A stretch of 6,488 nucleotides of DNA from Candidatus Coatesiibacteriota bacterium. GTDB lineage: Bacteria; RBG-13-66-14. Where the stretch lies: the NCBI GenBank assembly GCA_030631385.1, contig DAOVLG010000106.1, positions 1 to 6,488 of the forward strand, given 5' to 3'. Position numbers and translations under genes: made by a program. The notes beneath the pieces were generated by a model, which did no database searches, was not told the DNA's origin, and worked only from the letters and a program-made list of their open reading frames with translations. Positions 1 through 6,361 of the stretch are shown piece by piece (the stretch's first letter is position 1; each line of letters opens with the position of its first letter).

Positions 1-1038
1 GAGGGCGGACTCCTCCACCGCGCCGGTGACAAGTGGTACTGGATGGCCGACACCTATCCGGCCCAGGACATCTCGCTGCGCCGGGTGACCCGGGACAACT
101 TCGTGATAGTTGATTTAGGCGGTCGGCCCGCCGCCGGCGCCGAGGGACTGGGCGAGGAGGGCTTCGAGAAGCGCCTGGAGCGCGCCGGGATCAACCGCCC
201 CAAAGTCATCGGCGAGGTGGACTACTCGGGCGCCTTCTACCACATCTTTCCGAAGGCGATCTACGTCCACGACGGAGTTTCCTACCAGGTGGAGGAGCTG
301 GACTTCGAAAACCGCAAGGCCTTCGTGCGCAAGGTGGACTGCGACTACTACACCGACGCCGAGGAGAAAACCGCGGTCCGAATCCTGGACGTCTTCGAGG
401 AGGGAAAGCCGGCGGTCGCCCGGCCCTTCCACGGCGAGGTCCACGTCTCGACCAAGGTGGTCGGTTTTAAAAAGATCCGCTACTACACCCAGGAGAACGT
501 GGGCTACGGCGAGGTGAACCTGCCCGAGCGGGAGATGAGCACCACCGCCTACTGGACGAGGATCTCGGGGCGTATGCTGGACGAGCTGCCCTTCAACCGC
601 CATGAGCTAGTGGCCGGGATCTACGGCGTCAAATACGCCCTCCAATCCATTGCGGCGTTCATGCTGATGTGCGAGCTGCGGGACCTGGGCGCGGCCATCG
701 GCTCCGTGCGCGGCGACGATTTCTCCGAAACCGGCTCCGTCGCTCCCCTCTACGCCGAGGAGGGGGACGACTTCGCCGTGGACCTTGAGCCGCTCATCTT
801 TATCTACGATAATTACCCGGGGGGCATCGGCTTCTCGGACAAGCTCTACACCCTTCATCGGGATCTGTGGACCGGAGCGCTGGCGCGTATCGAGGACTGC
901 CCCTGCACCTACGGCTGCCCCTCGTGCATCGGACCGTCTTTGGAGATCAAGGGCCCGGAGGGCGTGCTGATCCCCGTCCCCCGGCGCAAAGAGGCGGCGC
1001 GGGTTATCATGTCCACCGTGGTGCTTGACAAACATTAA
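1..1038 (+). CDS. MrfA/YprA-family DEAD/DEAH-box helicase, C-terminal part (5' end outside window)
   Basis: This is the C-terminal third of a superfamily 2 DNA helicase of the MrfA/YprA type; known members act in DNA repair. The frame is open from base 1, so the ATG at 43 is internal and the two RecA-like motor domains lie outside the window. Visible landmarks are an N-terminal W-Y-W / P-A-Q-D-I-S-L-R-R stretch, a segment reading AIYVHDGVSYQVEELDFE typical of the family's C-terminal domain, a YYT motif soon after, and a four-cysteine cluster CPCTYGCPSC (bases 899-928), spaced C-x-C-x3-C-x2-C, which binds zinc in the MrfA family. The protein ends about 35 residues after the cluster, as expected, so the 3' end looks complete. 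G+C-rich codon use stops exactly at its end, where the A+T-rich island begins. DUF1998 proteins also occur in DISARM defence systems (DrmB), but the zinc cluster and layout fit MrfA better. The family call is firm; orthology is not. Confidence 0.85.
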   Translation, partial: EGGLLHRAGDKWYWMADTYPAQDISLRRVTRDNFVIVDLGGRPAAGAEGLGEEGFEKRLERAGINRPKVIGEVDYSGAFYHIFPKAIYVHDGVSYQVEELDFENRKAFVRKVDCDYYTDAEEKTAVRILDVFEEGKPAVARPFHGEVHVSTKVVGFKKIRYYTQENVGYGEVNLPEREMSTTAYWTRISGRMLDELPFNRHELVAGIYGVKYALQSIAAFMLMCELRDLGAAIGSVRGDDFSETGSVAPLYAEEGDDFAVDLEPLIFIYDNYPGGIGFSDKLYTLHRDLWTGALARIEDCPCTYGCPSCIGPSLEIKGPEGVLIPVPRRKEAARVIMSTVVLDKH

Positions 1039-1057
1039 AAAATAAGTAAACATTAAA
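1030..1057. repeat. 10-bp direct repeat at left edge of A+T-rich island
   Basis: AAACATTAAA occurs at 1030-1039 and again at 1048-1057, 18 bases apart start to start. The first copy includes the stop codon of the helicase gene. The repeat sits exactly where composition changes from G+C-rich to A+T-rich. It may be an operator half-site pair for the winged-helix protein encoded just downstream, a trace of insertion, or chance in A+T-rich DNA. Confidence 0.5.
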
Positions 1058-1062
1058 TCAAC

Positions 1063-1069
1063 AGGAGGT
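1063..1069 (+). promoter_or_regulatory. Perfect Shine-Dalgarno for the first cassette gene
   Basis: AGGAGGT lies five bases upstream of the ATG at 1075. It is a full-length anti-16S match and much stronger than anything seen at the other starts in this window. It fixes the start of the 167-residue protein and suggests high translation of the first gene, with the second gene relying on coupling. Confidence 0.92.
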
Positions 1070-1074
1070 AAGAA

Positions 1075-1578
1075 ATGGACAACAATTACAAAGTAAAGCT
1101 AGATGTTCGGAAAGGCATAGTTGAAGTAGAGGGAGATAAAGAATTCATCCAAACCATTCTTGAAAAATATGGTGAAGTAATTAGAAAAGTGAAAAGTAGA
1201 AAAAAAGCTTCAAAAAAAGAAAATAAAACAAAGGTAAAAAAAACCAAGACAACACAAGTTCAAGAAGTTACTGAAACACTAGAGTATCTAAACACTGTTT
1301 CAAATAAATTCTTAGGTTACTTGGAAAAATACGGGCATGAAAATATGAACGATAGGTATTTGATATACATAAAATTTCTTAAAGATAATTCTTTACCTAC
1401 TACAGTAGATAATATATATACCTGTGATACACAGTCAGGTTCAAGAGAAATATCCACAAATCCACTTCAAAAATTGAGAGATTTAGAACGAAGAGGTACA
1501 CATGTTTACGTAGATAAAGAAAATAACTGGCACATTACAACACAAGGTAATGCACGTTTACAAAAAATTGAAAAATAA
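1075..1578 (+). CDS. Unnamed winged-helix-like protein with lysine-rich linker, cassette gene 1
   Basis: A 167-residue protein that I do not recognise by name. Three parts can be seen. Residues 5-40 form a small beta-then-helix unit with the signature VEVEGDKEF (16-24), a motif I associate with N-termini of small uncharacterised prokaryotic proteins. Residues 38-60 are a very basic linker, mostly Lys with Ser, Thr and Asn, probably disordered and able to touch nucleic acid. Residues 67-165 are helical and end in a winged-helix-like hairpin, with L131, L134 and L137, then an aromatic and basic wing reading NWHITTQGNARL (151-162). No signal peptide or membrane segment is present. The start is set by a perfect Shine-Dalgarno. 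The stop overlaps the start of the next gene by one base, so the two products are probably made together. Codon use is A+T-rich (AAA, ATA, AGA, TTA), unlike the flanking genes, pointing to horizontal acquisition. A regulator or antitoxin-like partner of the downstream protein is plausible but unproven. Confidence 0.85.
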   Translation: MDNNYKVKLDVRKGIVEVEGDKEFIQTILEKYGEVIRKVKSRKKASKKENKTKVKKTKTTQVQEVTETLEYLNTVSNKFLGYLEKYGHENMNDRYLIYIKFLKDNSLPTTVDNIYTCDTQSGSREISTNPLQKLRDLERRGTHVYVDKENNWHITTQGNARLQKIEK

Positions 1579-2318
1579 TGTTAAGCAGTTTTGAAGCACA
1601 ACTAAAACTAGTTATATCTGAGGACTTATATAATGCATTAAATGACGCCTTCAAGGGTGTCATTTTAAATTATCGTTATAAAAAATGGGATGAATCTGCA
1701 AAGCACGTTGGGCAGTTTGTTGAAGCTTCGGTGCGACTTATACAAGCAAAAACGATTGGGACAGTCACACCACTAACAAAAAAAATAAAGGTAACAAATG
1801 AGCTTAATGCAATCATCAACTCTAAACCAGGCTACAAAAGACCATATGGATCATTATTGGCACAATCTCTACGTTTTATTTACTTAATTCGAAATCAACA
1901 AGATGTATTACATATTGCACAAGATCATAATAAGTTTATTATTTCTACTATATGTCAGAGTACAGTAATTTGGTTTATGTATACCTTTTTGAAAAATGAA
2001 GGATTATCTGACAATCAATTAGATGAGCTTTATCATCTTCAGTATAAAGACACACCATTAGTTATGTACTGCGGTGATTGTATGAAAACATATGATCATA
2101 CGATTCTAAAGAAAGATCAAGTTTTAATTGTACTATATAGTTCACCGGATGGTCTGGGCCCTAAAAGCTTACAAACAAACACTGATTATAGGAATATAAC
2201 AAATTTTAAAAAGATACTTGCCGAATTAGAAACTATAAGATTAATTTATATTCAAAATGGATTGTACAAAATCACCGCTAAAGGAACTCACTACGTAGAG
2301 AAATCATTTCTTTCCTGA
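1578..2318 (+). CDS. Putative HEPN-type protein with C-terminal winged-helix-like region, cassette gene 2
   Basis: A 246-residue soluble protein. Residues 5-140 look all-helical. Within them are GQFVEASVRLI (45-55), resembling the conserved helix of HEPN-like families that reads G-[KR]-[FC]-x-E-A, and SLRFIYLIRNQQDVLH (97-112), which contains R105, N106 and H112. HEPN ribonucleases carry R-x4-6-H with a polar residue after the Arg, so this matches. Residues 178-243 resemble a winged helix: KKDQVLIVLYSS, then a helix around 207-220, then LIYIQNGLYKITAKGTHYVE. One CxxC pair (C165, C168) is present, too little for a zinc-site claim. The ATG lies in TAATG, overlapping the upstream stop, and has no Shine-Dalgarno of its own, so translation likely depends on coupling. 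Composition is A+T-rich as in gene 1. Known HEPN proteins are often RNases in toxin-antitoxin, abortive infection or CRISPR systems; RNase activity here is inferred from the motif only. The C-terminal winged helix could instead make it a regulator. Confidence 0.85.
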   Translation: MLSSFEAQLKLVISEDLYNALNDAFKGVILNYRYKKWDESAKHVGQFVEASVRLIQAKTIGTVTPLTKKIKVTNELNAIINSKPGYKRPYGSLLAQSLRFIYLIRNQQDVLHIAQDHNKFIISTICQSTVIWFMYTFLKNEGLSDNQLDELYHLQYKDTPLVMYCGDCMKTYDHTILKKDQVLIVLYSSPDGLGPKSLQTNTDYRNITNFKKILAELETIRLIYIQNGLYKITAKGTHYVEKSFLS

Positions 2319-2354
2319 TACACGCACAAATTTATTTGATTTTAAAAAATAAAC

Positions 2355-2378
2355 GGTCTGGCTTTCATTATCCAGACC
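2355..2378. terminator. Hairpin terminator after the two-gene cassette
   Basis: GGTCTGG (2355-2361) pairs perfectly with CCAGACC (2372-2378) across a ten-base loop, 36 bases after the stop of cassette gene 2. On the + strand it is followed by only a short TTTAT. On the - strand it is followed by GTTTATTTTTT, a better U tract. It could therefore stop transcription both ways and insulate the cassette. Confidence 0.65.
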
Positions 2379-2448
2379 TTTATCACAACACAACACCCTT
2401 ATGAAGTTGAGCTGGAACACTACCTGACCTAACAAATGTCACCGACGT

Positions 2449-2466
2449 ACTACAACTACATCTACA
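2449..2466. repeat. Short six-base tandem repeat
   Basis: ACTACA ACTACA TCTACA: two perfect copies and one copy with a single change, just upstream of the NfeD-like gene and near the right edge of the A+T-rich island. It has no evident function and may be chance or slippage. Confidence 0.4.
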
Positions 2467-2478
2467 CTTTGACGAACG

Positions 2479-3777
2479 ATGACCGCTCGTAGAATCACCT
2501 TTATTGTTCTAATACTGGCGTTCGGGATACCGACCTCGAACGCCGAGGTCATACCTGTAATCAATTGGGTCGGCAGGCTGGACTACGGCGCCCTGGGGTA
2601 CCTGGAGGTGAGGATCGAGGATGCGGTTGAGAATGACGCTCCGCTCATGATCTGGCGCCTGGATTCCTCCAGCGGTGAGCTCGACGCGGTGCGCCGGATG
2701 GTCGACCTCCTGCGGACGAGCCCGATCCCGGTGGTCATCTGGGTCGGTCCGGGCGCGGCGCTCCTGGGAGACGAGGCGCTGCCGGTCGGATTTGCGGCGG
2801 CCGGACTCTTCGGGAGTGAAAGCTCGAGGTTCGGAACCGGGCGCACCCTTACCCTGAACGACGGGGGCCGGCTGACCGAGTTCGAGCCGCGTAACAAGAA
2901 TTATCTGGATGAGCTGGGAGAGCTGGCGGCCAGAGAAGCGGAGAAGTCCGGGTACAACGAAGGGTGGGCCGACCTCCTGGCCCGGGGGCTGACCTCACTC
3001 GCGGCCTGGGACCTGGAAACCTACGACGTCGGCGGCGGGGTGGCGAACAACCTGGGTGAGCTCCTCAGGGTACTGGACGGGTTTTCCCTGAATTATCCCG
3101 GCGAGCCCAGCTTCGGAACCTCCACCTGGACCCTGGACGAGATACACACCGACATCCTCTGGGAGGTGCTCTCCTTCATCGTCAACCCCAACATGGCCTT
3201 CGCCCTTTTCCTCTTCGCCATGTTCGCCTTCGCCTTCACCGCCACCAACCCCGGGGGCTACTTCACCCCGGTAATGGGGGGAGTTCTTCTCCTGGTTTCC
3301 CTCCTCGCCTTCGACTTTCTCCCGCTCTGGTACGTGGGGATCATCCTGGTCGTGGTCTCGATGGTTCTCTTCACTCTGGAGGTCCTCTTGAGCACGAAAG
3401 GGATCCTGGCCATCGGAGCCCTGGGCGCTCTCTTCGTCGGCGGTATAACCTTCTACCGTCCCGGCACCACCCAGGTATCCCTGGTTTTGCTGGTGCCCTC
3501 CCTGGCGGTCACCGGGGTCTTCTTCCTCATCGCCGTAAGCGGCGGCTTGGTGGTCAAGCTGCGGGCCAAGTCCATCAGCTCCGGGGAGATGATCGGAGAG
3601 ATGGGCGTCTCCGCAACGAAGATCGGCGAGAAACGCCGCGGCAAGGTGAAGCTCAGGGGTGATCTCTGGCCGGCCATTGCATTACGGCCCATCGAACGGG
3701 GGAGGCGGATACGAGTCCGGGGGATCGAGGGGGTGCGCCTTCTGGTCGAACCGCTCCCGGAGCAGGATAAGACCTAA
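2479..3777 (+). CDS. Long-form NfeD-family membrane protein, probably protease-dead
   Basis: A 432-residue member of the NfeD/ClpP-class membrane protein family, whose long forms join a periplasmic serine-protease-like domain, membrane helices and a C-terminal OB-fold. Residues 1-22 are a clear signal peptide (basic MTARR, hydrophobic core, SNA cleavage site). Residues 24-202 match the protease-like domain: IPVVIWVGPGAAL (83-95) stands where the family has PV-x-V-x-P-x-GA-x-A-x-SAG, and KNYLDELGELAAREAEKSG (140-158) corresponds to the Lys-containing helix. The nucleophile serine is missing; aligned by eye it is replaced around G97, while K140 appears kept. Hydrophobic helices follow at about 230-256, 263-282, 284-304, 308-325 and 334-358, then a basic OB-like domain at 365-428. 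The start is the first possible one, since an in-frame TGA lies at 2470-2472, but there is no Shine-Dalgarno. The gene directly follows the A+T-rich island, so its original upstream region may have been displaced. Family members are linked to membrane quality control, often with SPFH/stomatin partners, none of which is seen here. Confidence 0.85.
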   Translation: MTARRITFIVLILAFGIPTSNAEVIPVINWVGRLDYGALGYLEVRIEDAVENDAPLMIWRLDSSSGELDAVRRMVDLLRTSPIPVVIWVGPGAALLGDEALPVGFAAAGLFGSESSRFGTGRTLTLNDGGRLTEFEPRNKNYLDELGELAAREAEKSGYNEGWADLLARGLTSLAAWDLETYDVGGGVANNLGELLRVLDGFSLNYPGEPSFGTSTWTLDEIHTDILWEVLSFIVNPNMAFALFLFAMFAFAFTATNPGGYFTPVMGGVLLLVSLLAFDFLPLWYVGIILVVVSMVLFTLEVLLSTKGILAIGALGALFVGGITFYRPGTTQVSLVLLVPSLAVTGVFFLIAVSGGLVVKLRAKSISSGEMIGEMGVSATKIGEKRRGKVKLRGDLWPAIALRPIERGRRIRVRGIEGVRLLVEPLPEQDKT

Positions 3778-3795
3778 ATCGAGGTCCGGCGTAAA

Positions 3796-3824
3796 AAACG
3801 GGGAGCCCATCGGGTTCCCCGTTT
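3796..3824. terminator. Strong bidirectional terminator between convergent genes
   Basis: AAACGGGGAGCCC (3796-3808) pairs with GGGTTCCCCGTTT (3812-3824) over 13 base pairs with one G-T wobble and a three-base loop. Six A residues at 3793-3798 give the - strand transcript a run of six U after the G+C stem. The + strand transcript gets GUUUGGUU. It lies between the stops of the NfeD-like gene (+) and the AtpZ-like gene (-), 18 bases from each, and probably serves both, most strongly the - strand operon. Confidence 0.9.
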
Positions 3825-3841
3825 GGTTGGCGGGTGCGGCC

Positions 3842-4543
3842 CTAAGTCGTCCGAGGCCTCCTCTCACTTGCGAAAAATGCGAGGTACATCCCTACGAGAG
3901 GCCCAAGGGTCGTTAGCATCATGGCCACGGCCACGTTGCCCTGCGCACCACCGGTCACCGAGAAGAGAAGCAGCGGAACGCTCGTCGCAATCGGGACGAG
4001 GAACACCCATCGGAGCAGCTTTAAGTCTCTCCAACGCCGGAGCAGGACGACCGTTCCCACCGCAAGCAACCCGCCGCCAACCAGGATCAGATCCAGCCAG
4101 AGCAACCAGAGAGCACCGGCCTCCCGCAGCTCGACGAAATAGATCAGACCCGCGAGCCGGCACAGCCCGGCAAAGACGGTGAGGAAACCGATGCCCAGGG
4201 TAATCCTGGAGTACCGTTCGGGTTCCTCATCCGTGTAGCGCCTGCGGAAAAGCTCCTCCTGCTTCTTGAAGAAACGCACGATCCGTTTGTGTGACCCGAC
4301 GAGGGCGCCGATAAACCCCAAGCCCAGCCCGATGTGGGTGAAAATCTCGTCGTAGGAGCCGAGGAAGGTGTCGTCCGCCATCTCTCCCAGTACGTATCCC
4401 ACGAAAAGGGCGAAGCCGAAGTTGAAGGCCAGGGAGACGACGAGCTTGAAGTAGCGCCACAGGTCTCCCCAGGGTCCGAAATCGGCAAGAAATTCCTCCT
4501 CGGGCTGCTCACTCTTCCTTTTCTTCTGCGATTTACGGGCCAA
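3842..4543 (-). CDS. AtpZ/AtpI-like multi-pass membrane protein with extra C-terminal membrane domain
   Basis: A 233-residue membrane protein with a charged, Lys-rich cytoplasmic start (1-18). Residues 30-95 resemble AtpZ/AtpI, the small accessory proteins of F-type ATP synthases: a hydrophobic helix ending in GYVLGEMAD (49-57), then a short loop and IGLGLGFIGALVGSHKRIVRF (71-91), like the family's GYxLDxxxG...GxxxGxxxGxxN pattern. AtpZ normally stops after two helices at roughly 70-110 residues. Here four further hydrophobic segments follow at about 113-138, 144-168, 175-196 and 202-224, separated by a charged loop at 92-112, giving about six helices. The start is TTG (4541-4543), supported by GAGGAG five bases upstream; the next in-frame Met, residue 55, would remove the first helix. 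The gene begins 21 bases after mutL and is likely co-transcribed with it. No ATP synthase subunit genes are in the window, so a role with ATP synthase is inferred from similarity only. It may be just an unrelated two-helix motif. Confidence 0.6.
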   Translation of the reverse strand: MARKSQKKRKSEQPEEEFLADFGPWGDLWRYFKLVVSLAFNFGFALFVGYVLGEMADDTFLGSYDEIFTHIGLGLGFIGALVGSHKRIVRFFKKQEELFRRRYTDEEPERYSRITLGIGFLTVFAGLCRLAGLIYFVELREAGALWLLWLDLILVGGGLLAVGTVVLLRRWRDLKLLRWVFLVPIATSVPLLLFSVTGGAQGNVAVAMMLTTLGPLVGMYLAFFASERRPRTT

Positions 4544-4548
4544 GGGTT

Positions 4549-4554
4549 CTCCTC
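4549..4554 (-). promoter_or_regulatory. Shine-Dalgarno deciding a TTG start
   Basis: GAGGAG on the - strand lies in the 21-base gap after the mutL stop and five or so bases before the TTG at 4543. It supports the unusual start codon for the AtpZ-like gene over any internal ATG. Confidence 0.8.
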
Positions 4555-4564
4555 GGTTAAGGGG

Positions 4565-6361
4565 TTATGAACGACGGAACCAGCGTCTAACCTGGGTCTC
4601 GGATAGCTCGGCGGTGGTCGGTCTACCGTGGGGGCAGGTGGATTTGTTGGGCGAGGCCAAAAGACGGCGCACGAGGCTGATCATCCCCTCGCGGGTCAGG
4701 CGCTCCCCGGCCTTGATCGCGGCCTTACAGGCGATGGTGCTCCGCATGAGGTGTTTTAGTTGAGCCAGGGGGGCGTCGTCGCCTATCCGAGCCAGCTCGG
4801 ACAGCACCTCGACCGCAACCTGTTGCTCCTCCCCCGCCCCGACGAACGCGGGAACGGACATGACCCTGAAGGCGGCCGCGCCCGCGGTCTCGATGTGGAA
4901 TCCGTAGGTTTCCAGAAGCCCCAGCAGCTCGGAAACCCTTCCGGCCTCCGCGGCCGACAGCTCGACGAGGGGCGGCAACAGAAGCTCCTGGCTGGCGGCT
5001 GAACCACCCCGTTCGCGGTCGGCGAGCTCCTCGTAGATCACCCTCTCGTGGGCCGCGTGTTGATCTATCACCAGAAGTCGGTCGGCGTACTCAACCAGGA
5101 TGAAGGTGTTGGCGAACTGTCCCCGAACCTCCCAGGGCGCGTCGGAGTAGAGCGGCAGCGCGGCCTCGGTGGTGAAGTCCATCTGCTCCTCCGACGCCCC
5201 GGAACGCGGAAGGGGTCCGACCGGCTCCATAACCGATCTCTCTCTCTTTGGTAAACCGACGTTAAAAGGCACGTCGTCGTGACCGGGTCCGGCTCGCGGA
5301 CCATAGATGGCAGACGGGAAGGGCTGGTCGGGGGACGGCGGCGCGAACCGCTCGTCCGGCTCTCCCGAAGCCAGGGGCATGGCCGCGGTGAGATCCACCC
5401 CGGCCTCGGAGAGTGCCCTGGCAATCCCGGCCTTGACCAGCCGTCGGATGGCGCCCTCGTCGGCGAATTTGACTAGGGCCTTCGTCGGGTGCACGTTGAT
5501 GTCTATCCTGGACCCGGGGAGCTTGAGAAAAACGACCGCCTGGGGAAACCGACGCGCCGGGGTGATCCCACGGCAGGCGTTCGTCACCGAGTCTACCACC
5601 AGCCGCTCCCTCACCGGTCGGCCGTTCACGAAAACCAGGATTCCCCGGCGGTTGGACCGGTGCAGAACGTTGGGGTGCCAGATCACACCGTGAACGAGAC
5701 CCACGCCCGGGCTCTCGTACTCGATGTGCTGGCCGCCCTGGGAGGATTTCGGGCCGAAGTAGTCGAGAACCCGCTGGAACTCGTCTGCGGGAGGTAGGGC
5801 CAGAACGGTTTTACCATCGGCGAGAAGGTGAAAGGAAACGTCGGGCCGGACCAGGGCCATCCGGGAGACGACCTCCACACAGACCGCGCGTTCACCGGCG
5901 AGAGTTTTCAGGAACTTGCGTCTGGCGGGAACGTTGTAGAAAAGATCGCCGACGACGATGTCGGTTCCCACGGGAGCCCCCGCCTCGCCGTGGCGCAGGA
6001 GCCTGCCGCCCTCGAAGATCACCTCCGTCCCCCGCTCCTGATCGTGGAAGCGGGTCACCAGGCGGACCCGCGATACGGCGCCGATGCTGGGCAGGGCCTC
6101 GCCGCGGAAGCCGTAGGTCCGGATCAGCTCCAGATCCTCGAACCGGTCTATCTTGCTCGTGGCGTGGCGCTTGAAGCAGGCGAGGGCATCCTCGGGGGTC
6201 ATCCCGAATCCGTCGTCGGTCACGCGGACGAGGGACTTGCCGCCCGTCTCCAGCTCCACCTCGATGCGGCGAGCCCTGGCGTCGAGGGCGTTCTCCACGA
6301 GCTCCTTGACCACCGAGGCGGGGCGTTCGATCACCTCGCCCGCGGCGATGCGCTCCGCCAC
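4565..6361 (-). CDS. mutL: DNA mismatch repair endonuclease MutL
   Basis: MutL couples MutS mismatch recognition to downstream repair. From the GTG at 6361 the product is 598 residues. The N-terminal GHKL ATPase is complete: E20 and N24 in VVKELVEN (17-24), DDGFGM (49-54), ATSKI (67-71), GFRGEALPSIG (84-94), and the NVHPTK lysine K294. A proline-rich, variable linker spans about 325-405. The C-terminal domain carries the nuclease motif DQHAAHERVIYE (433-444, D-Q-H-A-x2-E-x4-E), plus ACKAAIK (544-550) and CPHGRP (576-581). It therefore belongs to the nicking type, as in bacteria without MutH. The start is doubtful. The frame stays open upstream, and nine codons before the GTG read GIIKVLPNV, matching E. 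coli MutL residues 1-9 (I3, V5, L6 and P7 identical). The expected Met position is GGA, and the GTG has no Shine-Dalgarno, only AAGG 14 bases away. So the true start is outside the window or lost. The AtpZ-like gene follows in the same direction. Confidence 0.95.
   Translation of the reverse strand: MAERIAAGEVIERPASVVKELVENALDARARRIEVELETGGKSLVRVTDDGFGMTPEDALACFKRHATSKIDRFEDLELIRTYGFRGEALPSIGAVSRVRLVTRFHDQERGTEVIFEGGRLLRHGEAGAPVGTDIVVGDLFYNVPARRKFLKTLAGERAVCVEVVSRMALVRPDVSFHLLADGKTVLALPPADEFQRVLDYFGPKSSQGGQHIEYESPGVGLVHGVIWHPNVLHRSNRRGILVFVNGRPVRERLVVDSVTNACRGITPARRFPQAVVFLKLPGSRIDINVHPTKALVKFADEGAIRRLVKAGIARALSEAGVDLTAAMPLASGEPDERFAPPSPDQPFPSAIYGPRAGPGHDDVPFNVGLPKRERSVMEPVGPLPRSGASEEQMDFTTEAALPLYSDAPWEVRGQFANTFILVEYADRLLVIDQHAAHERVIYEELADRERGGSAASQELLLPPLVELSAAEAGRVSELLGLLETYGFHIETAGAAAFRVMSVPAFVGAGEEQQVAVEVLSELARIGDDAPLAQLKHLMRSTIACKAAIKAGERLTREGMISLVRRLLASPNKSTCPHGRPTTAELSETQVRRWFRRS

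Larger units (their letters stand above)
2319..2478. other. Non-coding spacer at right edge of A+T-rich island
   Basis: About 160 bases without a convincing gene. It holds the hairpin at 2355-2378, then a stretch rich in AC dinucleotides, then a short six-base tandem repeat at 2449-2466. G+C content rises across it toward the NfeD-like gene. I saw no clear promoter: TTGAGC at 2407-2412 has no good partner at 16-18 bases. The last bases before the next ATG carry no Shine-Dalgarno. Confidence 0.6.

Noticed and set aside
1..1038. DISARM system (DrmB-type DUF1998 protein) as the identity of the left gene
   Set aside because: The visible part matches the MrfA/YprA C-terminus with its four-cysteine cluster near the end, and no other DISARM gene follows. 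The missing 5' part prevents full exclusion.
1025..1053. Perfect -35 hexamer TTGACA at 1025-1030 as promoter of the cassette
   Set aside because: No convincing -10 lies at 16-18 bases; the best hexamers (TAAACA, AAACAT) match TATAAT at only three positions. The hexamer also falls in the coding end of the helicase gene. A promoter here is possible but not supported.
115..1053. Long open frames on the - strand opposite the helicase tail
   Set aside because: They are mirror frames of a G+C-rich gene; their proteins are low-complexity and match no family, while the + strand frame has clear motifs including the zinc cluster.
1030..2478. Insertion sequence or transposon with terminal inverted repeats
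   Set aside because: No transposase-like protein is encoded, and I found no convincing inverted repeats between the two island edges.
4144..4512. Alternative - strand frame of 122 codons overlapping the AtpZ-like gene
   Set aside because: Ser/Pro/Arg-rich product typical of an off-frame reading; the overlapping frame has coherent membrane helices and a good Shine-Dalgarno.
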